Assembly (NCBI RefSeq): GCF_036178145.1 | Contig: NZ_CP108067.1 | Location: forward strand, 3,782,001 to 3,846,000 | Direction: 5' to 3' | DNA: 64,000 bases | DNA from: Streptomyces sp. NBC_00273 | GTDB lineage: Bacteria; Actinomycetota; Actinomycetes; Streptomycetales; Streptomycetaceae | Part shown: in pieces, positions 28,363 to 35,058 of the stretch | Position numbering within the stretch: position 1 is the first letter of the stretch | Layout: each line of letters starts with the position of its first letter | The notes under the pieces: generated by a model | Database searches by the model: none | Told to the model about the DNA's origin: nothing | What the model saw: the letters and a program-made list of their open reading frames with translations, nothing else | Made by a program: the position numbers and the translations under genes

Positions 28363-29090
28363 TCCTTCGAGCTCCTCTCATCGGTCACGAAGCGGGCGGT
28401 GAAGAGTGCGTCTGCTCTGTCACCGGGGAGGACGAGGAGGGCTGCCTCGACCATGCGGCCGGCGGCGTCGGTCAACACGCGGGTGACCGAGAGGACCGCC
28501 AACGAGGGGCTGATTCGGAGGGTCGTCGCCTCCTCCTGGGTCGGGAGGCGGGCGCTGACACGCTCTTGGACTTCAGACAGTGGTGGGCGGAAATCTGCCA
28601 GGCTCACGGCTATCTGCTCGGCCAAGGGTGGGGTGGCAGGCGCGAGGTCGTGGGGGACGTAGATGTGGGCCAGGCCGTGGGGCGTCTTCCCTTCGTGAGT
28701 GGTGAAGAGGACTTCGGTCAGGGGGCTGTGGGGTGGCACGTTCAGCAGGGTGGTCAGGTGACTGGGCGCCTCGATGTTCGTGGTGCGTGCAGTCATGCGT
28801 AAGGCGGCGGAGAAGGCGGTCCAGGTGGCCTGTGCGCCTCCCCCGCCGGTGTACGTGATCTTGTGAAGGGGGCGGCGTACGAAGTTGCCGCTGCCGTGGA
28901 TCTTCTCGACCAAGCCTTCGCCCTGGAGGAGCGCGAGGGCGCTTCGCAGGGTGGCCGTGCTAACCGCGTAACAGGTAGAGAGTTGGGCCTCCGAGGGGAG
29001 GCGTTCGCCAGCTTTGAAGTGGCCCGATGAGATCTGGTGACGGAGGTCGTCGGCGATGGCTTGACGGCGGGAGGGCACGGGCCGGATCAC
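28359..29090 (-). CDS. GntR family regulator (HutC/UTRA type), operon member
   Basis: 243 residues from GTG 29090 (or 29093). N-terminal winged helix (SRRQAIADDLRHQISSG then GERLPSEAQLSTCYAVSTATLRSAL) and a C-terminal UTRA ligand domain (about 80-240). It is translated inside a chain of overlapping genes rather than as a separate regulator. The ribosome site GAGGAA is close to the start. Its targets could be the operator pair at 29878-29908 or sites elsewhere in the element. Confidence 0.85.
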   Translation of the reverse strand: MIRPVPSRRQAIADDLRHQISSGHFKAGERLPSEAQLSTCYAVSTATLRSALALLQGEGLVEKIHGSGNFVRRPLHKITYTGGGGAQATWTAFSAALRMTARTTNIEAPSHLTTLLNVPPHSPLTEVLFTTHEGKTPHGLAHIYVPHDLAPATPPLAEQIAVSLADFRPPLSEVQERVSARLPTQEEATTLRISPSLAVLSVTRVLTDAAGRMVEAALLVLPGDRADALFTARFVTDERSSKE

Positions 29091-29311
29091 CACTTCCTCA
29101 TCATGCGAAGGGCGATGAGGCGGCTTCGAGCGTGCAGCGTCAGCACCTCGCCCGACTCGAAGAACAGCCGCTTGGCGCCGACGGGAAGCTGGACGAGGTT
29201 GGTCACGCGGCACGGCTGGCCGCCGATCTGGATGACGTCGCCGCGCTGCACACTGATCGAAGTGATCTCGATGTTGGCGGCGAGGGCGCCGCTGGGAGCC
29301 CAGCCCCTCAC
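29087..29311 (-). CDS. Small beta-barrel-like protein (KOW/SH3-like), ICE-associated
   Basis: 74 residues starting at GTG 29311, which overlaps the upstream stop (GTGA, 29308-29311); its own stop overlaps the GntR start. The pattern VQRGDVIQIGGQPCRV...GAKRLFFESGEVLTL resembles the first domain of elongation factor P and other small SH3-like barrels, with alternating hydrophobic strands and conserved glycines. No basic RNA-binding tail. Function unknown; the fold call is inference. Confidence 0.7.
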   Translation of the reverse strand: MRGWAPSGALAANIEITSISVQRGDVIQIGGQPCRVTNLVQLPVGAKRLFFESGEVLTLHARSRLIALRMMRKW

Positions 29312-29550
29312 TGGTTCACCTGCCGCAGTGTCGGCGCAGCGCCCGGGGCGTGGCAGGAACAGTCGCAGGCCTCGTAGATCACGGGGACGCCGACGGGTGC
29401 GGATTCGGGGGACGACTGGGCGCACTCGGGGTGTGCGCCGATCACGCACGAGCTCGAACGGAAGGTCGTCGCCGTGGGCGTCGCAGGTGGGGGTGTGGGG
29501 TGGTGTCGCCCACTGGTGCGGGCGGTGGTGGGACCCATACGGTTGTGCAC
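29308..29550 (-). CDS. Small cysteine-rich C-terminus protein
   Basis: 80 residues from ATG 29550 (an inner ATG at 29538 is also possible). The first half is low-complexity (T, P, R, S); the second half has CVIGAHPEC and CDCSCH, which could hold a metal ion. Overlaps the next gene by GTGA. Seen as second gene of the operon; I know similar proteins only as hypothetical proteins of Streptomyces elements. Confidence 0.6.
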   Translation of the reverse strand: MHNRMGPTTARTSGRHHPTPPPATPTATTFRSSSCVIGAHPECAQSSPESAPVGVPVIYEACDCSCHAPGAAPTLRQVNQ

Positions 29551-29562
29551 GCTGATCAGCTC

Positions 29563-29841
29563 CTATCGCTGATGGCCAGGTCCCCGGACGTCGCCTGTCG
29601 CGGGGACCGCTTCGTTTACGGCGGCCCAGAGGGTGCGGCCGGTCAAGCTGCTGGCGAGGAGCCCGAATCGGTCGGCCTTCGCCACGACTTCCAGGACCTC
29701 CCGCCACGATTCGGCGGGCAGCGCTTCCGGTACCTCCGCTTCGATCGACGTGTACGTGGTGTGCGGCTCCACACGCGTGGCCAGCCCGAGGGCCGACAGC
29801 CGGGCGGCGAGGTCCTCGGCCCTTGATTCCGATGCGGGCAC
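29563..29841 (-). CDS. First gene of the overlapping ICE operon, unknown function
   Basis: 92 residues from GTG 29841 with GGAGG 4 nt upstream. Mixed alpha/beta, starting PASESRAEDLAARLSALG; the pattern LAARLSALGL.TRVEPHTTYTSIEAEVP and SWREVLEVVAKADRFGL suggests a small soluble domain. It is divergent from the GntR gene at 29918, and the operator pair lies between them, so it is likely repressed by that regulator. Confidence 0.68.
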   Translation of the reverse strand: MPASESRAEDLAARLSALGLATRVEPHTTYTSIEAEVPEALPAESWREVLEVVAKADRFGLLASSLTGRTLWAAVNEAVPATGDVRGPGHQR

Positions 29842-29877
29842 AGAGCCTCCGTCGCCGTTCGAACACGTTGAGTGAAG

Positions 29878-29908
29878 CTAGTTAACTAGATTAGAGCTAG
29901 TGGACTAG
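29878..29908. promoter_or_regulatory. Two GntR operator palindromes in the divergent promoter
   Basis: CTAGTTAACTAG (29878-29889) and CTAGTGGACTAG (29897-29908) are 12-bp palindromes of the form CTAGTnnACTAG with centres 19 bp apart, about two helical turns. They lie in the 76-bp gap between the operon start (29841, minus) and the GntR gene (29918, plus). A TTGAGT box at 29868-29873 with TTAGAG at 29891-29896 (17-bp spacing) could be the rightward promoter, putting one site between the boxes and the other over the start. The ATG at 29918 has no ribosome site, so a leaderless transcript is likely. Confidence 0.75.
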
Positions 29909-29917
29909 ATTTTCCAC

Positions 29918-30673
29918 ATGCCTGAGCAGCCGCCTTATCTCCGCATCGCCGATGTCCTGCGGCAGCGGATCGCGGAGCATGTGTGGACGGTCGGCGATCG
30001 GCTCCCTTCGCGTGCTCAGATCGCCGAGGAGTGTGGCGTCGGCGAGAACGTGGTCCGCCGGGCGCAGGAGTTGCTGATCTCCCAGGGAGTGCTGGAGGGG
30101 CGCGCGGGATCGGGCACGTACGTTGCCGAGCCTCATCGGCGCGTGCGGGTCGTGCGGTCCTCGGCGCGTGAGCAGCCCGGCGGTTCGCCGTTCCGGGCGG
30201 ACATGCAGGCCTTGGGCAAGCAGGGCAATTGGGAGAGCCGGACCGAAGCGAAGGTGCCGGCCCCGGGCGAGATTGCGGCGCGGCTCGGTATTGCCGAGGG
30301 CGAGCTGTGCGTCCGGACCGTTTACGAGTTCCTCGCTGACGGTCGGCCTGTGCAGTTGTCGACGAGTTGGGAGCCGTACGAGCTCACCGCGGGCACGCTC
30401 GTTGTGCTGCCGGAGGGCGGGCCGCATGCGGGGGTTGGCGTCGTGAATCGGATGGCCGCGATCGGGATCACCGTCAGCCATACCGTCGAGCAGCCGGAGC
30501 CGCGGCAGGCGAGCGCCGAGGAGGCGTCGCTCCTCGGGATCCAGAAGGCCGCTCTGGTCACCCACATCCGGCGGACGTACTACAGCGACCAGGGGCAGCC
30601 CGTGGAGACTGCGGACATCGTCATCCCCGCCGCGCTGTGCGAGGTCGTCTACGAGATCCCCGTCAGCCGCTAG
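29918..30673 (+). CDS. GntR family regulator (HutC/UTRA type), KorSA-like
   Basis: 251 residues. Winged helix at about 8-75 (RIADVLRQRIAEHVWTVGDRLPSRAQIAEECGV) and UTRA domain at about 95-245. In pSAM2-like elements a GntR protein of this kind (KorSA) represses transfer activation and itself; here it is divergent from the small-gene operon across two matching palindromes, so autorepression and operon repression are inferred. No Shine-Dalgarno before ATG 29918. The transfer genes it would normally silence are gone. Confidence 0.85.
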   Translation: MPEQPPYLRIADVLRQRIAEHVWTVGDRLPSRAQIAEECGVGENVVRRAQELLISQGVLEGRAGSGTYVAEPHRRVRVVRSSAREQPGGSPFRADMQALGKQGNWESRTEAKVPAPGEIAARLGIAEGELCVRTVYEFLADGRPVQLSTSWEPYELTAGTLVVLPEGGPHAGVGVVNRMAAIGITVSHTVEQPEPRQASAEEASLLGIQKAALVTHIRRTYYSDQGQPVETADIVIPAALCEVVYEIPVSR

Positions 30674-30733
30674 TCGCTGGCATGCCCAAGAGGAGTCGGT
30701 CTCGGGCGAGCACCAGGCAGCAGGGTCTCGCCT

Positions 30734-31183
30734 TCACCGCCGCTTCAGAACCTTGCGCATCTCCTCGATCAATGCGGAGCGAGCCTGGCGGACAGCCCGC
30801 CAAGCATGCACGTACTCGCCCGAGTCCGAGGCGTGGCCGGCCACCACCACGTCATGGAAATCGAGCACGCTAAGGGTCGCGAGACCAGCCTTGTCGACAA
30901 GCGGCCTTTCAGCCACCAGCTCCAGTCGATGCTGTGCCGTGTAGACGCCATGCTCACCAATTGCAATGTGCCCGGTGCCCACACGTTCGGGAGATGCTTC
31001 CGCTCGGGTGAATGCGTCTCTCGCCTCAGATAGGGCAGTTAGGTACTCCGTGAACGCGGTCCGCAGCGTCTCACGATCCCTCTCCGTCGAGTCGCGCCGC
31101 CATCGCACGTGATCGGCGACGAGGGTGGCTAGCACTCCAAGCACTGCGCCCACACCTGTCGCCGCGATCGTCGACCACTGCAT
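30734..31183 (-). CDS. Membrane-anchored hypothetical protein (paralogue of 27324-27794)
   Basis: 149 residues, N-terminal span (about 4-23, starting MQWSTIAATGVGAVL), then RWRRDSTERDRETLRTAFTEYL and a helical domain ending in a basic KVLKRR. It aligns with the protein at 27324-27794 along its first 60 residues (MQW.T, RW.R, R.T.RT, EYL..LSEAR). Start 31183 has a strong GAGGGGGG site. Convergent with the GntR gene. Function unknown. Confidence 0.68.
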   Translation of the reverse strand: MQWSTIAATGVGAVLGVLATLVADHVRWRRDSTERDRETLRTAFTEYLTALSEARDAFTRAEASPERVGTGHIAIGEHGVYTAQHRLELVAERPLVDKAGLATLSVLDFHDVVVAGHASDSGEYVHAWRAVRQARSALIEEMRKVLKRR

Positions 31184-31475
31184 GTGCCCCCCTCAGGTCC
31201 CGCTCCCGGTAGCAGTACAGCAGCGAAGTGCGAGCAGCCACAGCCGAACTGAGATCTCTAGCGGGGCCCAGGCGTAGCCTGAATGCCGGACCGGACAGCG
31301 GCCGCCCCACCTAGAGCAACGGATCAGATGCAGCCGGTTGCGCTCAAAGGGCACTTCCACCGACGGCGTAGCCGTCCCCCGCTTCGGCGCCAGCTGCGCG
31401 GCCTATTCGTGGACTGAAGGAGCGAAGGACGCAGCTCCTGGGCCCCTGCACATGTGAAACGCGTGAGACGCACGG

Positions 31476-31585
31476 GGCCTCCGGAGCCGTGTGCGCAGGT
31501 TCGAATCCTGCCGGGGGCACACTGTGCAAGTGTGTCCAAGACCCCGCCATCAGCGGTAACGCTGAAGCCGGGGTCTTCGCGTATG
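31476..31585 (+). repeat. attR: duplicated tRNA-Arg 3' half and terminator
   Basis: Exact partner of attL (offset 8037 bp). The tRNA part starts in the anticodon loop, so it is not a functional tRNA; the 5' side (31441-31475) has no tRNA sequence. Differences from attL are only at positions just after the 79-bp identical core, which places the crossover inside that core. Confidence 0.93.
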
Positions 31586-32369
31586 CGCAGCCAACTGCCG
31601 CCCTGCGCACCCGTATGTCAGACCCTCTGGACTATTCGTGGACAGGCTCCTGGGGTGTTTCCGCAGGTGGCGATGCTCCTCATGGGCGAGCACCGCTGCT
31701 CTTCATTCTCGCGTCCTGCTCGTGGAAGATGCGTCGGACGACCTGGGGTCTCGTGGATGTGGCCACGCTGGCCGTTGCCCTCATCGGCGCTGGAGGAGTA
31801 TTGGGCGGCGCTCTCTGGGCAGGCGCCGGCGGGGCGGGCGGAACGGCAACCGTCACATGGCATGCGCGGCCGGGAGCGAGGCCGACTGCGGCCGGAACGG
31901 CGTGCCGAGGAGGCCAGCGGCGAGGGAGAGGACCTCTTGCGCGCGGTCGGCCGACTGCCTGCCGGGCCCGACTCGGGCTGGGCGCCGTACCCCCGCCGTC
32001 AGGCGAACGCACCACCGGAAATGGGCGGCCGAGGAGCAGCTGCTGCCGCAATGTGGCGGCGGCCGGTGTGGTCGCTCCGCGCCGGTACAGGTCTCGTCGT
32101 GGCCGATGGGCGCGTCGTCGCAAAGACCCGCCCGAGTCGCCGACAGCGTACGGTCCCCAACCCGGGCAGGGTGCCGACCACAACCCGCTCAGCAGCGTGG
32201 CAGGAGATGGCTCCGACGAAGCTTAGGTCGAACAGCAAATACTTTCCAACAGGATCGTTTCGGCGAGCGCGACCTGGCATGTCGCCAGCGGCAAAACGAA
32301 TAGCGCCAGTTCACTAGAAGGAGACGCTCGCATCGGACGCAGAGGCTGAAACTCCGAAAGGACCACGCC
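31586..32369. other. Gene-poor accessory DNA with diverged repeat copy B
   Basis: No intact gene. A short segment near 31755-31815 reads as a membrane span (VDVATLAVALIGAGGVLGG), the usual start of a small Streptomyces membrane protein, but it runs into repeat copy B (31844-32121) and is therefore a fragment. Copy B pairs with 26371-26669. The rest holds the promoter region of the holin gene. Confidence 0.6.
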
Positions 32370-32612
32370 GTGTCTTCAATCTTTGATGTGACCTTCTGGA
32401 AGGCCACTACGGAGCGCGTCATCCGAACCTTCGCACAGGCTCTGGCGGCCACACTCATCGCCGGGGGCACAAGCCTGCTTTCGGTGCCTTGGCCAGCTGC
32501 ACTTGGCACCGCCGGGATGGCTGCGGTGTTGGCGCTACTTACCGCCGTTGCCGCCGGCCCCATCGGCCCCCCGGGACCGGGCGTGACCGAAGCGCCAGTC
32601 AGCAATCAATGA
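32370..32612 (+). CDS. Phage-type holin (r1t-like)
   Basis: 80 residues from GTG 32370 with GAAAGGA 8 nt upstream. The N-terminal FWKATTERVIRTFAQALAATL, two hydrophobic helices (about 20-35 and 40-62) with SVPWPAALGTAGMAAVLALL between, and a GPPGPG tail match actinophage holins, which make membrane pores so that endolysin can reach the wall. No endolysin, tail or packaging gene is nearby, so this is an orphan remnant or a co-opted gene. Confidence 0.75.
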   Translation: MSSIFDVTFWKATTERVIRTFAQALAATLIAGGTSLLSVPWPAALGTAGMAAVLALLTAVAAGPIGPPGPGVTEAPVSNQ

Positions 32613-33093
32613 CTAAGTGACGTGCAGCCCCGGGCGCCGCAGATAACCCCGCCCCTGCCGAGGGCCTAGCCGGACCGGCTCTGCATGGCCCGGCACCGCA
32701 GACCACCTCGCCGCGCAAGCGTCACCGTTGTGAGCCTCGGCGGACTCTGAAGCACCCGGGTGGCAGCGAGGCTGACTGAGCGGGCAGAGACTGTCGTTGC
32801 CTTGCGAAACGCGATGCGACAACTCGGCGCGTCTGACTGGGGACCGAGTTGGACAGTTGAACGCAAGGGCGTTCTGCGTGGCGGCTTTTCAGTCCCTTGC
32901 CCACCTCGTGGTAGACCTGCGGCAAGGACAATCCGAGACCGTGCGGAAGTTCATGCCTCTCTGGAGAAGGGCATGCTCCTGTCCATGGAGGTGGAAATAG
33001 GGTTGGATTTGACCCGAACTTCCGAACCGCATGCCCGAATTGCTTTCGGGGTGAAGCGGTCCCCCCACGAGGGGACCGCCTTCTTCGTAGGCC
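32613..33093. other. Intergenic accessory DNA, no supported gene
   Basis: About 480 bp. An open frame at 32760-33116 (plus) exists but has no ribosome site, poor codon bias and crosses the terminator of the neighbouring gene. Nothing else is seen apart from that terminator. Confidence 0.4.
33056..33079 (-). terminator. Hairpin terminator after the beta-family gene
   Basis: Perfect 9-bp stem GCGGTCCCC/GGGGACCGC with a 6-nt loop, 15 nt past the stop at 33094. Confidence 0.78.
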
Positions 33094-34143
33094 TCACGGG
33101 TGCCCCCGCGTGTTGAGGTTGGCTGTCACCACTGCCAGGTGATGGGAGGTTGCCCATGCACGCCACTCCGCGCCGGTGCCGGCCTTCCCCCTCTGCCGCA
33201 TCGCGCACTCCTTGAGCCGTGCGTCACCCCATGAAGTTCGGGCCCCTGTTGCGGGCCAGTACGGGGATGCGACCAGATCCGCGCTCAGGGCGAAGAAGTC
33301 ATCGTTACCGGAGCGGACCCGCGGATAGACGAAGACCTGCCATTCTTCCGGAGTCGTGTAACGCATGTTGGGGTGCGGAGTTCCACGTGACTTCACAGGT
33401 ATCCGAGGATGCGTCACACCGAAGTCACCGAAGTCTGGCGCCTTCCCATGGCACCCGCTCACGACGCGCCGCCAGAGCTGCGCGTCGCGCCTAGCTACGG
33501 GCGTGGCTTGCCCTCTGGGGAACCCTGTCAAGTTGACCGGGAAGGCGCCAGCGGCAACACACTCGCGCCGCCATCGCCACGGCGAGAGCACCTTAAGGAC
33601 GGCCAATGCGCGGTCGGCCAATCGGTCTCTCGTGACACTGGAGTGCACCGGCCCGGCGTCAATGAGCAGGTCCACCTCTTCCGGTTCGAGGTGGAGCACC
33701 TTGAGCAGCCTGCGGATATGTCCGTGATTCGGCAGGGGTTCAAGGATGTCGTCCGCAACGGACACACGGAGGCAAACGCCACTCTGGTGCACAGCCACCG
33801 CTTGTGATGCCTCGGCCAGGACGTCTCGCGGATCTGCGCAACGCACGACCGGGCACATCAGCACGCCGCGAAGCCCGAGCGACTCACTGAGTCGGGCGAT
33901 CGGACCACCAACATCGCCCTCGAGGACTCGTGCTGTCGGTAAGGCGCCGGTATCGACCGTCAGGACCGTGCCGTGCGGCACTGCGTCCATCGCGCGGTTG
34001 CAGAAGGTCTCCAGCACATCCCGCACGTCTGGGTCAGGGATCAGCTCCATGACGGGGCGGATGCACGAGCGAACCGCCGGCGTGACGTGTTCGAGGGCCG
34101 AGAACTCCCCCACCTTGCCCTTGAGTATCGGAACGTAGGCCAA
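33094..34143 (-). CDS. Beta-family protein (T4 beta-like), probable phage-related
   Basis: 349 residues. The N-terminus AYVPILKGKVGEFSALEHV and the IDAGPVH region plus the C-terminal aromatic-rich half (EEWQVFVYP, FFALSADLVASPYW) fit the beta protein family (Pfam Beta_protein as I remember it), which occurs in prophages and defence-type islands; biochemical role unknown. TTG at 34143 with GGGGGA 6 nt upstream gives the family-like start; the frame is open to 34176. A TTA leucine codon (33940-33942 on the plus strand) would place translation under bldA. Composition is less GC-biased than the core. Confidence 0.65.
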   Translation of the reverse strand: MAYVPILKGKVGEFSALEHVTPAVRSCIRPVMELIPDPDVRDVLETFCNRAMDAVPHGTVLTVDTGALPTARVLEGDVGGPIARLSESLGLRGVLMCPVVRCADPRDVLAEASQAVAVHQSGVCLRVSVADDILEPLPNHGHIRRLLKVLHLEPEEVDLLIDAGPVHSSVTRDRLADRALAVLKVLSPWRWRRECVAAGAFPVNLTGFPRGQATPVARRDAQLWRRVVSGCHGKAPDFGDFGVTHPRIPVKSRGTPHPNMRYTTPEEWQVFVYPRVRSGNDDFFALSADLVASPYWPATGARTSWGDARLKECAMRQRGKAGTGAEWRAWATSHHLAVVTANLNTRGHP

Positions 34144-34519
34144 CGGCTTCCCCCAGCGCACTCGGCACCAAGCCAATGGATGTCTCGCTCACTCCCATCA
34201 GAGTGTGACGAGAACTTGCCATCCCAGATAGGGGCATAGGCCAGCCAATAGGCTGGTTCTCGCCTAAGTCGGATGCTGCCCCTCCGTTCCGGAGCTTCAG
34301 GCACGCACCGACTCCGTCACGTCCGGCCTCCGCGTCACGGCGTGGGGGGCCGGGAGGGGCGGGTAGAGCAGTGCCGTTCCGCAACCGCCAGCGGGTCGGC
34401 GGTCCGTGAAGCAGCCGGCACGGCCGTCGTCCATCGATCCGGGCGGAGCCACGGACCTGAAGGCCGCCGGCGCCAGCCCTCCTGACCGGCGAGTCGGTCA
34501 GGAGGGCTGGCCGGGGGCA
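34144..34519. other. Intergenic accessory DNA
   Basis: About 375 bp between two leftward genes. It holds the promoter region of the beta-family gene (AT-rich near 34180-34270), then GC-rich sequence ending with the terminator at 34472-34511. No gene seen. Confidence 0.4.
34472..34511 (-). terminator. Perfect 17-bp hairpin terminator
   Basis: GCCAGCCCTCCTGACCG pairs perfectly with its complement across a 6-nt loop (GCGAGT), 9 nt past the stop of the small membrane protein gene. Confidence 0.85.
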
Positions 34520-34726
34520 CTACTCCTCCCCGTCGTCCCCCTCGCCTCCCCTACGGTCAGGGGGGAGGACCGCGACGACCGCGGCGGCGACTCCCAAGGC
34601 CGAGCCGGCGGCCGGCGCGATCATGGCGAGGCCGAACGCGACGGCCCCGGCCGCGACGAGCGCCACCGTCTTGCGGGTGGGCCGGCGGCGGCGCTCGCCA
34701 TCCGACCGGGTTCGTCGTACTTTCAT
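34520..34726 (-). CDS. 68-residue membrane protein
   Basis: A basic N-terminus (MKVRRTRSDGERRRRPTRK) precedes one or two hydrophobic helices (TVALVAAGAVAFGLAMIAPA, then SALGVAAAVVAVL) and a charged end GEGDDGEE. ATG at 34726 has a textbook AGGAGG site 8 nt upstream, and a perfect terminator follows, so despite its size it is well supported. No family recognised. Confidence 0.75.
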   Translation of the reverse strand: MKVRRTRSDGERRRRPTRKTVALVAAGAVAFGLAMIAPAAGSALGVAAAVVAVLPPDRRGGEGDDGEE

Positions 34727-35058
34727 GTGGACGCCTCCTGGAGTGATGAACGAGGTGTTTCAAGGGCGGCCCCCGCTGCAACGGGTGGCCGCCTGCTCCA
34801 TGTGCAGGGGCCGAGCCGCATCTCTAGGCCGTCAAGCGCCCCGCGAGGCCCTGTCCGGCATCCAACGGACCGCTTCTTCCTCAGCTCGCCCCGATCAAGC
34901 CCCTCCTCCCCCCTGCGCCGCCCTCCCGACCTGCCGCATGTCCGATTTGGATGCGATTTTCATGGGTCGGATTTCAGCATCTAATTCCTGCATTGCATCA
35001 GCAGGGTACACTACGACTAGCGGTAGTAGATCGACACGGACCACAGGGAGGGCTGCAC
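34727..35058. other. Divergent promoter region
   Basis: About 330 bp between the small membrane protein (leftward) and the restriction-like gene (rightward). An AT-rich patch at 34940-35040 holds TACACT (35007-35012) with TTCCTG 16 bp upstream as a possible rightward promoter. No gene seen. Confidence 0.4.

Larger units (their letters stand above)
23439..31585. mobile_element. Integrated, decayed element in tRNA-Arg(CCG) (AICE-like remnant)
   Basis: About 8.1 kb bounded by the 110-bp attL/attR repeats. It has a tyrosine integrase next to attL, two GntR-family regulators of the kind found in actinomycete integrative and conjugative elements, a string of small overlapping genes, and no recognisable replication initiator, FtsK-like transfer protein, excisionase or spread genes. 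The integrase is truncated. I infer a deletion derivative of an actinomycete ICE that can no longer move by itself. From memory, the same tRNA carries an AICE in S. coelicolor. Confidence 0.85.

Noticed and set aside
31454..32317. Long open frames across attR and repeat copy B
   Set aside because: They begin in tRNA-derived att sequence and run through a non-coding repeat; only a membrane-span fragment is plausible.
32760..33116. 118-codon open frame left of the beta-family gene
   Set aside because: No ribosome site, crosses the terminator hairpin and overlaps the end of the opposite gene.
34507..34520. GCCGGGGGCAC resembling the tRNA 3' end, a possible third att site
   Set aside because: Only about 10 bases match and they overlap a terminator; chance in this GC content.
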